This document shows, piece by piece, positions 44,584 to 54,383 of a stretch of 64,000 bases of DNA. Under the pieces are notes generated by a model, which was not told where the DNA came from, searched no databases, and saw only the letters and a list, made by a program, of their open reading frames with translations. Numbering within the stretch: the stretch's first letter is position 1; every line of letters starts with the position of its first letter. The stretch lies in the NCBI RefSeq assembly GCF_000092825.1, contig NC_014168.1:2533946-2597945 (forward strand), written 5' to 3'. This stretch comes from Segniliparus rotundus DSM 44985. GTDB taxonomy: Bacteria > Actinomycetota > Actinomycetes > Mycobacteriales > Mycobacteriaceae. The position numbers were made by a program, and so were the translations under genes.

Positions 44584-45606
44584 GTGTCGGACGAGGAATT
44601 CACGCCCGACGCCCTGCTCCTGCTCTCTTTCGGCGGGCCAGAAGGCCCGGATGACGTGATGCCGTTTCTGCGACGAGTCACCAAGGGGCGCAATGTGCCC
44701 GACTCGCGCCTCGAACAGGTCGCCGAGCATTATCGGCACCTCGGCGGCGTTTCGCCGATCAATGCGCTCAACCGAGAAATCATCGCGAACCTGGAGCAGG
44801 AACTCGCCGCGCAGGGATGGGATCTGCCGGTGTATTTCGGCAATCGAAACTGGTATCCCCTCGTCGAGGACACCGTCGCGCAGATGGCGCGGGACGGTGT
44901 GCGCCATGCGCTCGTGTTCGCGACCTCGGCTTGGGGCGGCTACTCGGGCTGCATGCAGTACCGCGAGGACATCGCGCGGGCGCGCGCCTCTGTTGGCGAG
45001 AGCGCTCCGGAGCTGGTGAAACTTCCCTTCTTCTTCGACCATCCGCTCTTCGTCGAGGCGTTCGCCGACTCGTTGCGCACTGCGTTCGAAGAGATTCCGG
45101 AGAGCATGCGGGAGCAGGCCCGGCTCGTCTTCACCGCGCATTCTGTGCCTTTGGCGAGCGGTGGTCGGACGATCTACGAAGGGCAGGTGCGCCAAGCCGC
45201 CGCGCTCGTCGCCCACGCGGCCGAAGCACGATCGTACGACGTGGTGTGGCAATCCCGCTCGGGAGCCCCGTCGACGCCCTGGCTGGAGCCTGATGTCTGC
45301 GACCATATCGAAAAGCTCGCGGACAAGGGCGCGAACGCCGTCGTGATCTGTCCGATCGGCTTCGTGTCCGATCATGTGGAGGTCGTCTGGGACCTCGACC
45401 ACGAGGCGAGAGAACTCGCCGACGCGCTCGGCGTGAAGCTGGCCCGGGCGAAGACGCCCGGACATGATCCTCGGTTCGCCAAAATGATCCTGGCCTTGGC
45501 GCAAGGCGAGAAACAACGCGGCGTGGCTTCGTGTTCGCCTGGGTGTTGCGCAACAGCGCGAAGAGAGCCCCCCGCAGAGGCCGCGCAGTCGCGTGAGGGA
45601 GCATAA
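44584..45606 (+). CDS. hemH: Ferrochelatase (coproporphyrin III type, [2Fe-2S])
   Basis: 340 residues from GTG at 44584. [15 protein letters not shown] start, [29 protein letters not shown] with the metal-binding histidine, and [19 protein letters not shown]. Cys in GYSGCMQ and three in the C-terminal ASCSPGCC match the four ligands of the actinobacterial ferrochelatase iron-sulfur cluster. In these bacteria the enzyme inserts iron into coproporphyrin III (also called cpfC). Gene order fabG1-inhA-hemH is as in M. tuberculosis. Confidence 0.96.
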   Translation: MSDEEFTPDALLLLSFGGPEGPDDVMPFLRRVTKGRNVPDSRLEQVAEHYRHLGGVSPINALNREIIANLEQELAAQGWDLPVYFGNRNWYPLVEDTVAQMARDGVRHALVFATSAWGGYSGCMQYREDIARARASVGESAPELVKLPFFFDHPLFVEAFADSLRTAFEEIPESMREQARLVFTAHSVPLASGGRTIYEGQVRQAAALVAHAAEARSYDVVWQSRSGAPSTPWLEPDVCDHIEKLADKGANAVVICPIGFVSDHVEVVWDLDHEARELADALGVKLARAKTPGHDPRFAKMILALAQGEKQRGVASCSPGCCATARREPPAEAAQSREGA

Positions 45607-45631
45607 CAGACCCCGTCCTTTTATGGTGACC

Positions 45632-45660
45632 TATAACACTTTATAGTATTTTGTGTTATA
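45632..45660. promoter_or_regulatory. Candidate operator overlapping a start codon
   Basis: TATAACAC (45632-45639) and GTGTTATA (45653-45660) are a perfect eight-base inverted repeat with a 13-base spacer, so the half-site centres are 21 bases (two helical turns) apart. The A of the downstream ATG is part of the right half. The local A+T richness contrasts with the flanks. A dimeric repressor controlling the next gene is likely. Confidence 0.45.
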
Positions 45661-46520
45661 TGGAACGCAATATCCCCACACGAATCAGCCAACGGCCGAT
45701 GACTGTCATCGGCGGGGGGACGCTCGGCAGGGCGATCGCCTTCGCCCATGCGGTGAAAGGCACCCGGGTGCGCATCTACGACCCGGACAAAGCCACCCGC
45801 GAATCTGCCGCCGCGTTCATTGCCGAACGGCGGCAAAGCCTCTCAGCGAGCCAGGACTCGTCATTTGGCGAAGTGAGCACGACGAGCGAGCTCGACGAGG
45901 CGCTTCGGGAAGCCTGGTTCGTCGTGGAAGCGGTTCCGGAACGTCGAGATCTGAAGATCGACGTGCTGGGGGATCTGGACGAGGAAGCGGAGCCCGACGC
46001 CATTATCGGCACCAATTCCACAACGCTGCCGAGCCGTATGCTGATCGAAAAAGTGCGGAACCCAGAGCGCTTGCTCAACATCCATTACTACCGCCCGCCC
46101 GAGTGCCCGGCAGTGGACCTCATGTCGTGCGGGCGCACGCATCGGTCCGTGATCGACTTCTTGTTGAAGATCCTCCCCCGGTACGGGCTGCGCCCGTTCG
46201 AGACGAAAGCGGACAGCAGCGCTTTCATCCCCGTTCGGCTTTGGACCGCGGTGAAGCGCGAGGCCATGTCCATCCTCGCGGAAGGGCTCGCAACACCGGC
46301 TGAAATCGACGAGATGACCTATGCGGCAGGTTACGCACCACGAGGAAAAGGCATCTTCCGAAGAATGGACCGCAACGGGCTCGACGTGGCGTTGGACATC
46401 GAGAACCAGGCGCTCGAGCGAGACCCCTCGCTGCCTACCGCGGCACGCGATGTGTTGCGGCGCTACGTCAAGGCCGGCAAGCTCGGCAAGAAGAGCGGCG
46501 AAGGGTTCTACAAATACTGA
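45660..46520 (+). CDS. 3-hydroxyacyl-CoA dehydrogenase family protein
   Basis: 286 residues. N-terminal NAD-binding domain TVIGGGTLGRAIAFAHAVKG with the acidic end of strand two (RIYDPDKA), WFVVEAVPERRDLKIDVLGDLD, GTNSTTLPSRML and the catalytic histidine in LLNIHYYRPPE. The C-terminal domain ends KAGKLGKKSGEGFYKY, the usual G-x-x-x-G-x-G-F-Y finish. Where bona fide enzymes have HFFNP, this has HYYRPPECPAVDLM, so the substrate may not be a simple acyl-CoA. ATG at 45660; a TTG at 45651 is in frame. No clear SD, so leaderless translation is possible. Confidence 0.85.
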   Translation: MERNIPTRISQRPMTVIGGGTLGRAIAFAHAVKGTRVRIYDPDKATRESAAAFIAERRQSLSASQDSSFGEVSTTSELDEALREAWFVVEAVPERRDLKIDVLGDLDEEAEPDAIIGTNSTTLPSRMLIEKVRNPERLLNIHYYRPPECPAVDLMSCGRTHRSVIDFLLKILPRYGLRPFETKADSSAFIPVRLWTAVKREAMSILAEGLATPAEIDEMTYAAGYAPRGKGIFRRMDRNGLDVALDIENQALERDPSLPTAARDVLRRYVKAGKLGKKSGEGFYKY

Positions 46521-46617
46521 CGGTCACTCTGTCGCGCGCGTTGCCGACGCGGCACGCCGGGGCCCCTTGTCCGCCCGTGGGCCCAGTTCGCATTGGCGAG
46601 CAGCATGAGGACGCTCT

Positions 46618-47955
46618 TCAAGGAACAGCAGGCTGGGCCGGCTCAGCAGACTCGACCGGCGCGGCGGGCTGGGCCGGAACAGCCGATTCTATTGCCTGCG
46701 CGGCCCGCTGAGCGACCTGCGCGCCCGGAATCAACGCCTGGGCGATCGTTTGGGCGCGTTCCACCGTTTTCGCGCTGAGCAGCACACGGAGCGCGTCTTC
46801 CAGTTTTTTCTCGGTCAGCTGTTGCACAGGCACATGCGCCCCCACGCCAAGAGCCTGGATCCGCCGGCCCCAGAATGGCTGATCAGCGAGCACAGAGCAA
46901 ATCAACGAAGGAAGTCCTGCGCGCAGGCAAGCGGCCGTGGTGCCCGCTCCGCCGTGATGCACAGCAGCTTTGCACAGCGGCAAGACTGTCGCGTGCTCAA
47001 CCGACTCGACCACTTTCACATGGTCTCCGAGGTCGCGGTCCGCGAGGTCGCTCCATCCTGCGACGATCAATCCGCGCTGACCATTGCGACGGCAAACGTC
47101 TGCGAACATTCGGGCCAACCCATCAGGGTCGCTGACTCTGATGCTGCCGAACCCCCAGTAGATCGGCGGCTCTCCCGCGCGCATCCACGTCCGCACATCT
47201 TCAGCAGCCCGTTCCTGCTCCTCATTGCGCTGCCACGACTTGGGCGCCACTTGCAGGAAGCCGAGCATCGGTTTATCGGCGCCGAATTCCGAGGAAAGTT
47301 CTGGAACCAAAGCCTGGTCGTAGAATTGGATGTCAGGGATATTCGCTGTTTCCCGGCTCATATCACGGAAAGACCTGTGCGGTGGCAGGCCCAGGGCGTT
47401 CCGATGATAGTTGAGCACCCATCGAATATGCTGCCAGGTGATGTACTCCCCCACGCGCCATGTTGCGCGTTTGACGAATCCCGGAGCGGACTCCAGAATT
47501 TGTTGCGCCCAGCCGGCCGGGGTGTATTGCGTCACCGGATACGCGCTGTTCATGGTTCCGGGGAAAAAACGGTACCCCATCACCTTCCCGCCTGTTTTGC
47601 TGGTGGTCGCGACGACCAGGTTCAATGCGTCAGAATGCGCGAGCACGATGTCCGCTCCCTCGCACACCACGTTCAACTCGCGTGAAACTTTCGGGAACGT
47701 TGCTTTCATGTAATCGCGCCACGCGCGGACACGAGATATCGGATTGTGAAGAGATTTTTGATATCCCTCATCATGGTCGGGCAGAGTGTGTATGAGCTCA
47801 TGCGCGCGCAGGCCCGCGGATTGGACAAGGGCGACCAGCCCGGCCCCCATGCAAGCTATGACGACATCATGGCCCCGCTCGCGCAATGCGGCGCCTAAAG
47901 CTATGACAGGCTGAACGTCCCCCCGGCTGCCTAACGTTATGAAACATACTTTCAT
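46618..47955 (-). CDS. Glycosyltransferase of the GtfA/UGT type (GT1)
   Basis: 445 residues, ATG at 47955. MKVCFITLGSRGDVQPVIALGAALRERGHDV is the N-terminal glycosyltransferase-28 motif. The C-terminal sugar-nucleotide site is intact: PIYWGFGSI, HATVLPLCKAAVHHGGAGTTAACLRAGLP and DQPFWGRRIQALGVG. Relatives in mycobacteria glycosylate glycopeptidolipids and other envelope lipids; antibiotic glycosyltransferases look similar. The last ~30 residues are an Ala/Pro/Glu repeat. It stands alone, convergent with the preceding dehydrogenase. Confidence 0.92.
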   Translation of the reverse strand: MKVCFITLGSRGDVQPVIALGAALRERGHDVVIACMGAGLVALVQSAGLRAHELIHTLPDHDEGYQKSLHNPISRVRAWRDYMKATFPKVSRELNVVCEGADIVLAHSDALNLVVATTSKTGGKVMGYRFFPGTMNSAYPVTQYTPAGWAQQILESAPGFVKRATWRVGEYITWQHIRWVLNYHRNALGLPPHRSFRDMSRETANIPDIQFYDQALVPELSSEFGADKPMLGFLQVAPKSWQRNEEQERAAEDVRTWMRAGEPPIYWGFGSIRVSDPDGLARMFADVCRRNGQRGLIVAGWSDLADRDLGDHVKVVESVEHATVLPLCKAAVHHGGAGTTAACLRAGLPSLICSVLADQPFWGRRIQALGVGAHVPVQQLTEKKLEDALRVLLSAKTVERAQTIAQALIPGAQVAQRAAQAIESAVPAQPAAPVESAEPAQPAVP

Positions 47956-48169
47956 GACTGCGCCAACCAACCTTCCGAAGGACTGCCCGTAGCCAAGACT
48001 CAAACAAGGCTGGCCTCAATGGTATGGGGTCGCCTGAATGTTTCGCTAGGCGTAGCGTCAAGCATATCGCAAATATCACAATAGACAAGCCGGAGCAAGT
48101 TGCGCCACTATGGTTCGGGGCTTTTTGAGAACGCGCCTCGCCCCGCGCGAAGCACGTCATAGGTTTAAT

Positions 48170-48496
48170 ATGGAAAACGTGCGTATGCTCTGGCCGCTTC
48201 TCGCGGCAACGACAACTTTGACGATGTTCGGCGCCTGCCCCACAGCAGCGGCGGAATCCTGTTTCCACGGGATCTACCTCGACGCGGTGGATGGCAAGGC
48301 CTACGCTTGCCCCTGGGGCGGCGGCATGGTCCACACAACACACGGCGACGTCTACGTCGATGTGGGCGGGATCGTCCTGCCGGACTCGGCGTACGCGTTC
48401 GGGCTGCCGGACGACGGAGCCGACGACCCAGACGGGGCCGATGATGGGGCCAAAGACGGCGACCACGGGGCCGACGACGGCGACAGTGGCGAATGA
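48170..48496 (+). CDS. Small secreted protein with Asp-rich tail
   Basis: 108 residues from ATG at 48170. Signal peptide MENVRMLWPLLAATTTLTMF then ACPTAAAES. The mature part has two cysteines (ESCFHGIYLDAV, KAYACPWGGG) and a tail rich in Asp/Gly (DDGADDPDGADDGAKDGDHG). No family recognised. The next gene, also secreted, starts 64 bases on. Confidence 0.7.
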   Translation: MENVRMLWPLLAATTTLTMFGACPTAAAESCFHGIYLDAVDGKAYACPWGGGMVHTTHGDVYVDVGGIVLPDSAYAFGLPDDGADDPDGADDGAKDGDHGADDGDSGE

Positions 48497-48560
48497 GACC
48501 GCGTTTTCGCAGGCAGGGCACAGCAAACATGCCTAGACGAGAACGCTGTCATTCGGCATA

Positions 48561-49067
48561 ATGTCTGCCATGACCAAAAAGCCGCGCCGCGCCTTCCAGC
48601 TTCGATCCGCTCTCGCATTGCTCCTCGCGGGCGGGCTGACGCAAGCCGGAGCCGCCGCCGCGGACCCCAATGACGATTGGTCGGACGGGTACTTCCACTC
48701 CACAGAGGAATATCCGGTCCCAAAGGTGATGCTCCTGACCACCTGCACACCGGACCAGATGCTGGCCGTCGTGAAAAGGACCGACCCTCGTGAGTTCGCC
48801 CGCTGGATGACGGAGTACAAAGTCCACAGTCAAGAAATACAATTGTCCGCACAAGTTTGGGCCAGGGCGTTCTTCTCCATGGAACCGGGGGTGCGCGGGC
48901 CGCGCAGGGACGTTTCAGAAAGAATCGCGGGCACGTTCGGCGATCCCACCGATCTCATGTACGCAGACCACGCGAAAATATTTTTCAGCAACCACGCCAT
49001 CGCCCGGCGAATGACCGAACAGTGCAAGGACTACCCGAAAGATGATCCGTCCGTCTGGGATTGGTGA
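48561..49067 (+). CDS. DUF5078-type secreted protein
   Basis: 168 residues. Signal peptide (AFQLRSALALLLAGGLTQAGAAAADP). The mature part follows the pattern I associate with DUF5078 proteins of mycobacteria: EEYPVPKVMLLTTCTPDQMLAVVKR, then FARWMTEYKVHSQEIQ, ARAFFSMEPG and HAKIFFSNHAIARRMTEQC, with two conserved cysteines. Function unknown in the family. ATG 48561 or 48570 may be the start. Confidence 0.78.
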   Translation: MSAMTKKPRRAFQLRSALALLLAGGLTQAGAAAADPNDDWSDGYFHSTEEYPVPKVMLLTTCTPDQMLAVVKRTDPREFARWMTEYKVHSQEIQLSAQVWARAFFSMEPGVRGPRRDVSERIAGTFGDPTDLMYADHAKIFFSNHAIARRMTEQCKDYPKDDPSVWDW

Positions 49068-49133
49068 GGCTGGGGGGTATTTTTCATCAGCCCGCTCGGC
49101 TCTCCTGAGAGGGATACTTCCTGTGTAACATCT

Positions 49134-49163
49134 GTTGTACGCGGCGGTTCATTAGCGTACAAC
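49134..49163. promoter_or_regulatory. Nine-base inverted repeat between convergent genes
   Basis: GTTGTACGC (49134-49142) and GCGTACAAC (49155-49163) are perfect complements with a 12-base spacer and 21-base centre spacing. No U-run follows in either direction, which argues against a plain terminator; a TetR-like operator is possible although no start codon is near. Confidence 0.35.
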
Positions 49164-49270
49164 GAGCGGGAACGTACCAATCTTCGCTGTGGGCGAGAAC
49201 CCTTGTGTCGGGCTCGAAAGGAAAGGGCGATGCTTCTGCGCGCTTATCTCTGCCCGGTCTTTCTTAGCCC

Positions 49271-52108
49271 TTAGCGAGAGAGTTTCACGCGCGGCGGACG
49301 AGACCGCACATTCAATGGCCACCAGAACCAACGTCCGAGGAAGGCGGCAATAGACGGGGTCATGAACGCACGCACGATAAACGCGTCGAACAAAATACCG
49401 AGACAAATAGATCCGCCGAGTTGCGCAAGGCTCAGCAAATCATTAATCACCAAAGCCCCCATGGTCAGGGCGAAGACAAGGCCTGCGGCGGTCTCCATGC
49501 TCCCGGTCGCGCCCATAGCGCGTATGATCCCCGTTTTGATCCCGGCGGGCATTTCCTCTCTGAGCCGCGAGACGAAGAGCAGGTTGTAGTCGGAGCCCAC
49601 CGCCAACATGATGATCACCGCGACCACGAGCACAGACCAATGCAGCGGAATCCCCAAGATGTCCTGCCAGATGAGCACAGAGATACCAAAGGACGCTCCC
49701 AGCGAGATCGCGACTGTTCCAACGATGACGATCGACGCGATCAGACTCCGCATCAAGATCAGCATGACGACCAGAATCAAGCTCAAGGAGGAGATGACTG
49801 CGATCATCAGGTCGAACGTCGCGCCGTCCCGCATGTCTTTCACCATGCTGGCCGCACCGGTGATGAAGAGCTTCGACCCCTCCAGGGGGGTTCCCTTGAT
49901 AGCGTCGTGCGCGGTGGAGAGAATGACGGGAATTTGCGCTATTCCCTCGGGGGACATGGGGTCCCCGTCGTGGGTGATGTAGAAGCGCGCGGCTTTCCCG
50001 TCCGGGGAGAGGAATGTTTTGAGCGCCTTTTGGAAGTCCGGGTTCTTGAACGTGTCTGGGCCGAGATAGAAGGAGTCGTCGATATGCGCGGTGTCGAAGG
50101 CCTTGCCCATGGCGCCAGGATTCTGCAGTGAAAGCACCTTCTGCCGCAGCTGGTCCAACTGCGTGCTGTATTGGGCTTGCTGGAGCTTTCGCTGGTCTTT
50201 AGCCTGAGCGATCATTTTCGGCGTGATCTTGAGCATCTCCAAAGTGAGCGCATAGGTCTTCTTCAACCGCTCTATGGAGGTTTCCAACTGGTCGACAGAA
50301 GAGGAAATGCTGTCCATCGAGTCCATGGAGTTGCGCACAGCCCAACACCACGACCAGTCGTAGCAGTCGCTGCCGATCCAATGGAACAAGTTGCGCGCTA
50401 TGCGGATGTAGTCTTCGGTGACGGAGACTTTTTCTTCCGCGTCCTTCGCCGACTTCAACGACGCGGGCATGTCTTCCTCAAGGGTGATCCGAGACACCTC
50501 GGCCATCTGCTGTTGGATCTTGTACTGGAGCTCCATGTTGTCGATCTGCACGTCGAGCATGTCGAGCATCCTCTTCGAGTCGGCTAAGCGCTCTTTCTGG
50601 AAATCAAGGCCTTCGACTTGCACGGGGTCTTGGATGCTGAGCCCGTACGGGAGCGAGGTGTGCGCCAGGGGCGTCGTCCCGCCTGGCCGGGTGATGCCTT
50701 GGGTTCGAGCGATGCCGGGAAGGTGGTAGATGCTTTTCGCGATCCGCTCCAGCACAAGCATGTCCGCGGGGTTGCGCATGTCGTGGTTTGTTTCCACCAT
50801 CAGCGTCTCCGGGCTCATTCGGCTGATGGAGAAATGCTGGTCGGCGACATGGTAGCCGACGTTCGCGGCCGTGTCCTGCGGGATGTAGCTGCGGTCGTCA
50901 TAGCTGGGACGGTAATTGACCAATGCGAGCAGGCCGACGAGAGCGATCACACTCGCCCCGGCGAGGACCGGCACCGGCCAACGGGTCACCACAGTGCCCA
51001 CGCGCCGCCATCCCCTGGTGCTCGCGGTGCCTTTCGGCTCGAAGGCCCCGAATCGGCTGCCGCCAGCGATCACGGCCGGGCCCAGAAGCAGCGAGCCCAT
51101 GACCGCGACAAGCACAGACACAGCACATGGTGCGGCGATGGCGTTGAACACCGGCAGACGCGCGAAACTGAGACAGTAGATCGAGCCGGCGACCGTGAGA
51201 CCCGAACCGAGGATCACATGGGCGACGCTCCGGATCATCGTGTAGTAGGCGCTTTCGCGGTCTTCTCCCGCCCTGCGCGCTGTTTGATATCGGCCGATGA
51301 GGAATATCGCGTAATCCGTCCCCACGGCGATGGTCAGCGCGGTGACCATCTTCGTGGCGGTCGGGGAAAGCCCGAGGAGTTGGTAGTGGCCGAGGCAGGC
51401 GACAACTCCCTCGGCGCCCGCCAAGGTGCACCCGACCATCACGAACAGGAGCACAAGGACGCTGAACGACCGATAGGTGATGAGCAGGATGGTGACCAGC
51501 ACGGCGACAGTAACCAGATCGATCTTCGTCGCGCCCGCGTTCGCGGCGATGTTCCCGTCCTCGGCGAGCGCCGCGCCGCCAGTGAGATAGCCGTGCACGT
51601 AGGGGGGGTGCTTGACGTTTTCCAGCACTTGGCGCACGGCCTGGACGGACTGGTTCGCAAGCGCCTCGCCTTGGTTTCCCGCGAGCACGACCTCAACGAA
51701 CGCGGCCTTGTCGTCGTCGCTCTGCGCGCCGTCCGCCATCAGCGGATCGCTCCAGAAGTCCCGGATGTTCTGGATGTGCTTTTTGTCCTCGCGCAATGCT
51801 TTCAGCACTTCGTCGTAGTACTTGTGCGCGGCGTCGCCAGGTTGGAACGGCTTGTCGGACTCCACGATAATCATGACCGAGCTGTTCGAGTTGGACTCGT
51901 GGAACACATTGCCGATATGTTTTGCCGCGATCAACGCGGGCGCGTCATCCGGGGACAGGGACACGGCGCGCTCATTGCCCACCTCCTCGAGAGACGGGGC
52001 GGCGAAGTGGGCCACTGCGATCAACAGAATCCACAGCAGGATGACCAACGGCCAAAAGCCCCGGATGGCCCGAGCCCACAAAGGACGGGCAGCGCCTTTA
52101 TCGCTCAT
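49271..52108 (-). CDS. MmpL-family RND lipid transporter (second copy)
   Basis: 945 residues from ATG at 52108, which overlaps the mmpS stop. First helix WPLVILLWILLIAVAHF, first bundle with VGTDYAIFLIGRYQTARRAGE, second with VGSDYNLLFVSRLREEMPAG; both Asp-Tyr proton-relay pairs are present. The second periplasmic domain has a long coiled coil (residues ~510-660). Two cysteines occur in DCYDWSWCW. It is clearly diverged from the MmpL at 33995-36907, so the two should move different lipids or be differently regulated. Confidence 0.93.
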   Translation of the reverse strand: MSDKGAARPLWARAIRGFWPLVILLWILLIAVAHFAAPSLEEVGNERAVSLSPDDAPALIAAKHIGNVFHESNSNSSVMIIVESDKPFQPGDAAHKYYDEVLKALREDKKHIQNIRDFWSDPLMADGAQSDDDKAAFVEVVLAGNQGEALANQSVQAVRQVLENVKHPPYVHGYLTGGAALAEDGNIAANAGATKIDLVTVAVLVTILLITYRSFSVLVLLFVMVGCTLAGAEGVVACLGHYQLLGLSPTATKMVTALTIAVGTDYAIFLIGRYQTARRAGEDRESAYYTMIRSVAHVILGSGLTVAGSIYCLSFARLPVFNAIAAPCAVSVLVAVMGSLLLGPAVIAGGSRFGAFEPKGTASTRGWRRVGTVVTRWPVPVLAGASVIALVGLLALVNYRPSYDDRSYIPQDTAANVGYHVADQHFSISRMSPETLMVETNHDMRNPADMLVLERIAKSIYHLPGIARTQGITRPGGTTPLAHTSLPYGLSIQDPVQVEGLDFQKERLADSKRMLDMLDVQIDNMELQYKIQQQMAEVSRITLEEDMPASLKSAKDAEEKVSVTEDYIRIARNLFHWIGSDCYDWSWCWAVRNSMDSMDSISSSVDQLETSIERLKKTYALTLEMLKITPKMIAQAKDQRKLQQAQYSTQLDQLRQKVLSLQNPGAMGKAFDTAHIDDSFYLGPDTFKNPDFQKALKTFLSPDGKAARFYITHDGDPMSPEGIAQIPVILSTAHDAIKGTPLEGSKLFITGAASMVKDMRDGATFDLMIAVISSLSLILVVMLILMRSLIASIVIVGTVAISLGASFGISVLIWQDILGIPLHWSVLVVAVIIMLAVGSDYNLLFVSRLREEMPAGIKTGIIRAMGATGSMETAAGLVFALTMGALVINDLLSLAQLGGSICLGILFDAFIVRAFMTPSIAAFLGRWFWWPLNVRSRPPRVKLSR

Positions 52109-52554
52109 GATGCGGATTTGTCCTCGCAATAGGTTTGGGCGAACGGCAGTCTCGCCACATACTCGTCTTTCAGCTCGTCGTTGACGCTGATTCGGCAACC
52201 GAGATAGTCGCTGTCGCCCTGGGCCATGATGTTCAAAACGGAGGTTTGTTGCGTCATCGTGAACTCAACGGACCACGGCAAAGATTTCACCACAGCCAGT
52301 TGCGCATTGGCGTTCTGGTCCATGTAGCTGATCCTGACCGTCGTCCCCGACGGGCCGAAGATCTCATAACGCACATGCTTGGGGTGCAGATTCCTTGGCT
52401 CCTCCAGTGGAGGCCCTCCGTTGGAGAACCTGTGGTCTGACCCGAACACCCCGTGCAGACGGTAGTCGATAGTGCCTGTGATACAGACGATGGCCACGAT
52501 CACGAAAAAGACCCACGTCTTCCTCGCCAGCTTACCCGTGAAGGTTGCAGCCAC
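52105..52554 (-). CDS. MmpS-family membrane protein (second copy)
   Basis: 149 residues. One N-terminal membrane helix (WVFFVIVAIVCITGTIDY), then a periplasmic domain with HVRYEIFGPSGTTVRISYMDQNANAQLAVVKSLPWSVEF and a disulfide-capable cysteine pair (LGCRISVN; TYCEDK). Its stop overlaps the mmpL ATG by four bases, so the partners are translationally coupled. Confidence 0.9.
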   Translation of the reverse strand: MAATFTGKLARKTWVFFVIVAIVCITGTIDYRLHGVFGSDHRFSNGGPPLEEPRNLHPKHVRYEIFGPSGTTVRISYMDQNANAQLAVVKSLPWSVEFTMTQQTSVLNIMAQGDSDYLGCRISVNDELKDEYVARLPFAQTYCEDKSAS

Positions 52555-52862
52555 CGACGCTCCTCAAAACATGCCTCTCTTCTTTAGAGGACCCGCATTG
52601 GCCGAGCGGACTTCTGCGGTCCTAGAGCTCTCATCTCACGACGCGACCTGACGGTCTTCTTCCGCACAACTCCCAGGAGGGCCTACCCTCAAGTTCTGAC
52701 TGGCCGATCATGACACACCTTATCCTAATAGGAAGAAGACCGCATCCGCGAGCCACGCCGAGTGTGACGTTTTCCTGATTCTCCCCGCGGCAACCGCGGC
52801 CCCGGCGCGTCGGACGACATCCGATCCGACACGTCAAAGACGTTGGAAACGGGGTTCTCGGC
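52555..52862. other. Intergenic region between mmpS and the DUF1023 gene
   Basis: About 308 bases. I see no gene, repeat, RNA or terminator here; it should contain the mmpS promoter. Confidence 0.5.
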
Positions 52863-53957
52863 TCATATCTCCCTGGCTGCGAGATCCGCGCGGCCAACGA
52901 CAACACACGCCAGGTTGTGTCCGGACATGTGCAGCCGGTCGGGGACGCCATCGCCATCGCTGTCGTAGCTTGTCGGGTAATCGGCGTGGGTCGGCGGCGC
53001 CGCGTGGTGCACGCCGTCCCCCGGCCCGATCCCGCTGCCCGTGGGCAATGAGACAACCCACGGCATTGCTGTCGGCTCCACGCCGTAGATCACGCGGCGG
53101 AGCAAGGGGAACCAGTCGCGGATCTCGTCATCGTCGGACATCATGGCATAGACGTGCCCGTCCGCCATGTGCAATTGCGCTGCGCCCTCCCCAGAATTCT
53201 CCGGGATGCCGGGCGAGCCGCAGAACACGACGTCCGAGACCATGCCCGGCGGCGTGAGCCGCAACGCGAGCGCGGTGAGCAGCGAGCCGTAGGAGTGGCC
53301 GATCGCGACCAGGTGCGGAGCCGGATCACGGACGGCGAGCCCCTGGTAGAAGGTGCTCAGCGCGCCCGCCCCGGCACGAGCGCGCCGCGTCGCGTACACG
53401 CCGTACCGGCCGCTCAGCCTCGCTCGATGATTCGGCCCATCGGGGTTCGGGCTTTGGTAGCCGAGCCAGATGATGGTCGCCACTGCCGCGCCTTGCGCGC
53501 CACAACGTCGGGCGACCTGTTCGGCGTTCTCTTTCAGCGCCCTGGCCTCGTCGATGAACTTCGGCAGGTTCCAGACGACTTCCGAGAACGGAGCAGCAGC
53601 CGAAGAGACTGCGGCGTTCGCCCCCGGCGTGGTGACAGCGATATGGCGCGCAGCGTCCGGATCCCCTAAAGCGATGGCTGTCATGGTCCGAGGCTCCGAG
53701 CGCACGTCGAGAAAAAGGAGTTTCGCATCCGGGTTTTCGGCGAGGGTCCGCGCGATCACGGCAAGGTCGGCGAGCTTGCGCTCTGTGCGCCAAAGTCGAG
53801 AAGACTGCCCAAGAAGCTTGGCCCGCGACCGGTCGCGTTCGGCGAGAAGCCGCTCGCGTTCCGCTGCCATGAGATCCCGGTTGGCCTGATCGCGTTCCGC
53901 CGCGCTGCACCAGTTCACAACCGTGCAGTTCGTCACGCGGCGCGCCACCATAGCCAT
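52863..53957 (-). CDS. Alpha/beta hydrolase of the DUF1023 family
   Basis: 364 residues. An N-terminal charged coiled coil (RDQANRDLMAAERERLLAERDRSRAK) precedes the hydrolase: DAKLLFLDVRSEPRTMTAIALGDPDAARHIAVTTPG is the DUF1023 signature, the nucleophile elbow is AIGHSYGSLL, and HVYAMMSDDDEIRDW and the late MSGHNLACVVVG may supply Asp and His. This family is frequently encoded near WXG100 proteins in actinobacteria. Substrate unknown. Confidence 0.85.
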   Translation of the reverse strand: MAMVARRVTNCTVVNWCSAAERDQANRDLMAAERERLLAERDRSRAKLLGQSSRLWRTERKLADLAVIARTLAENPDAKLLFLDVRSEPRTMTAIALGDPDAARHIAVTTPGANAAVSSAAAPFSEVVWNLPKFIDEARALKENAEQVARRCGAQGAAVATIIWLGYQSPNPDGPNHRARLSGRYGVYATRRARAGAGALSTFYQGLAVRDPAPHLVAIGHSYGSLLTALALRLTPPGMVSDVVFCGSPGIPENSGEGAAQLHMADGHVYAMMSDDDEIRDWFPLLRRVIYGVEPTAMPWVVSLPTGSGIGPGDGVHHAAPPTHADYPTSYDSDGDGVPDRLHMSGHNLACVVVGRADLAAREI

Positions 53958-54383
53958 GATTTTATACCGCGAGCCGCTCCGTTTGATGAATGCCGATGTT
54001 CACGAGGCTCCTGCCAGGCATGGTCTTGCCGCCCAGCCCGGGTGCTACCAATCCACACCTGCCCTTCGATAGACGAGTTCGACCAGGCTTCTTCTATGCA
54101 ACGCCTTCCTGTCCACGCCGAGATCCTTCAGGAGGGAGGCGGCCTGGGCCCTGTGGCGGAGCTCCTCCTGGTACACAACTAGGTATCAGGGGCTCTTTTC
54201 CACTGGCACCGACCATCGTGACGTCAACGTTCGGTTCCGGAGAACCGAGCAGGTTCTGTCTCCGGATCGTCGCCATGCGCCGCAGGTCGCGTCTAGTCCT
54301 GAAAGAGCAGCCCTGTTGTGTTCGAGATATCGCATGTTCCAAAGCGGTTGCGCACGAATAGCTTCTGTGAATAAATAGAAGCC
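53958..54383. other. Intergenic region before the acyltransferase array
   Basis: About 425 bases. Only short, unconserved open frames occur, and none has a plausible start with SD. The leader just before 54384 is A+T-rich (GTGAATAAATAGAAG), suggesting the array's promoter is within the last 60 bases. Possible decayed coding sequence, not identifiable. Confidence 0.4.

Noticed and set aside
54094..54342. 82-codon minus-strand frame in the gap before the acyltransferases
   Set aside because: No SD, no conserved motif, Pro/Gly-rich shadow-like translation.
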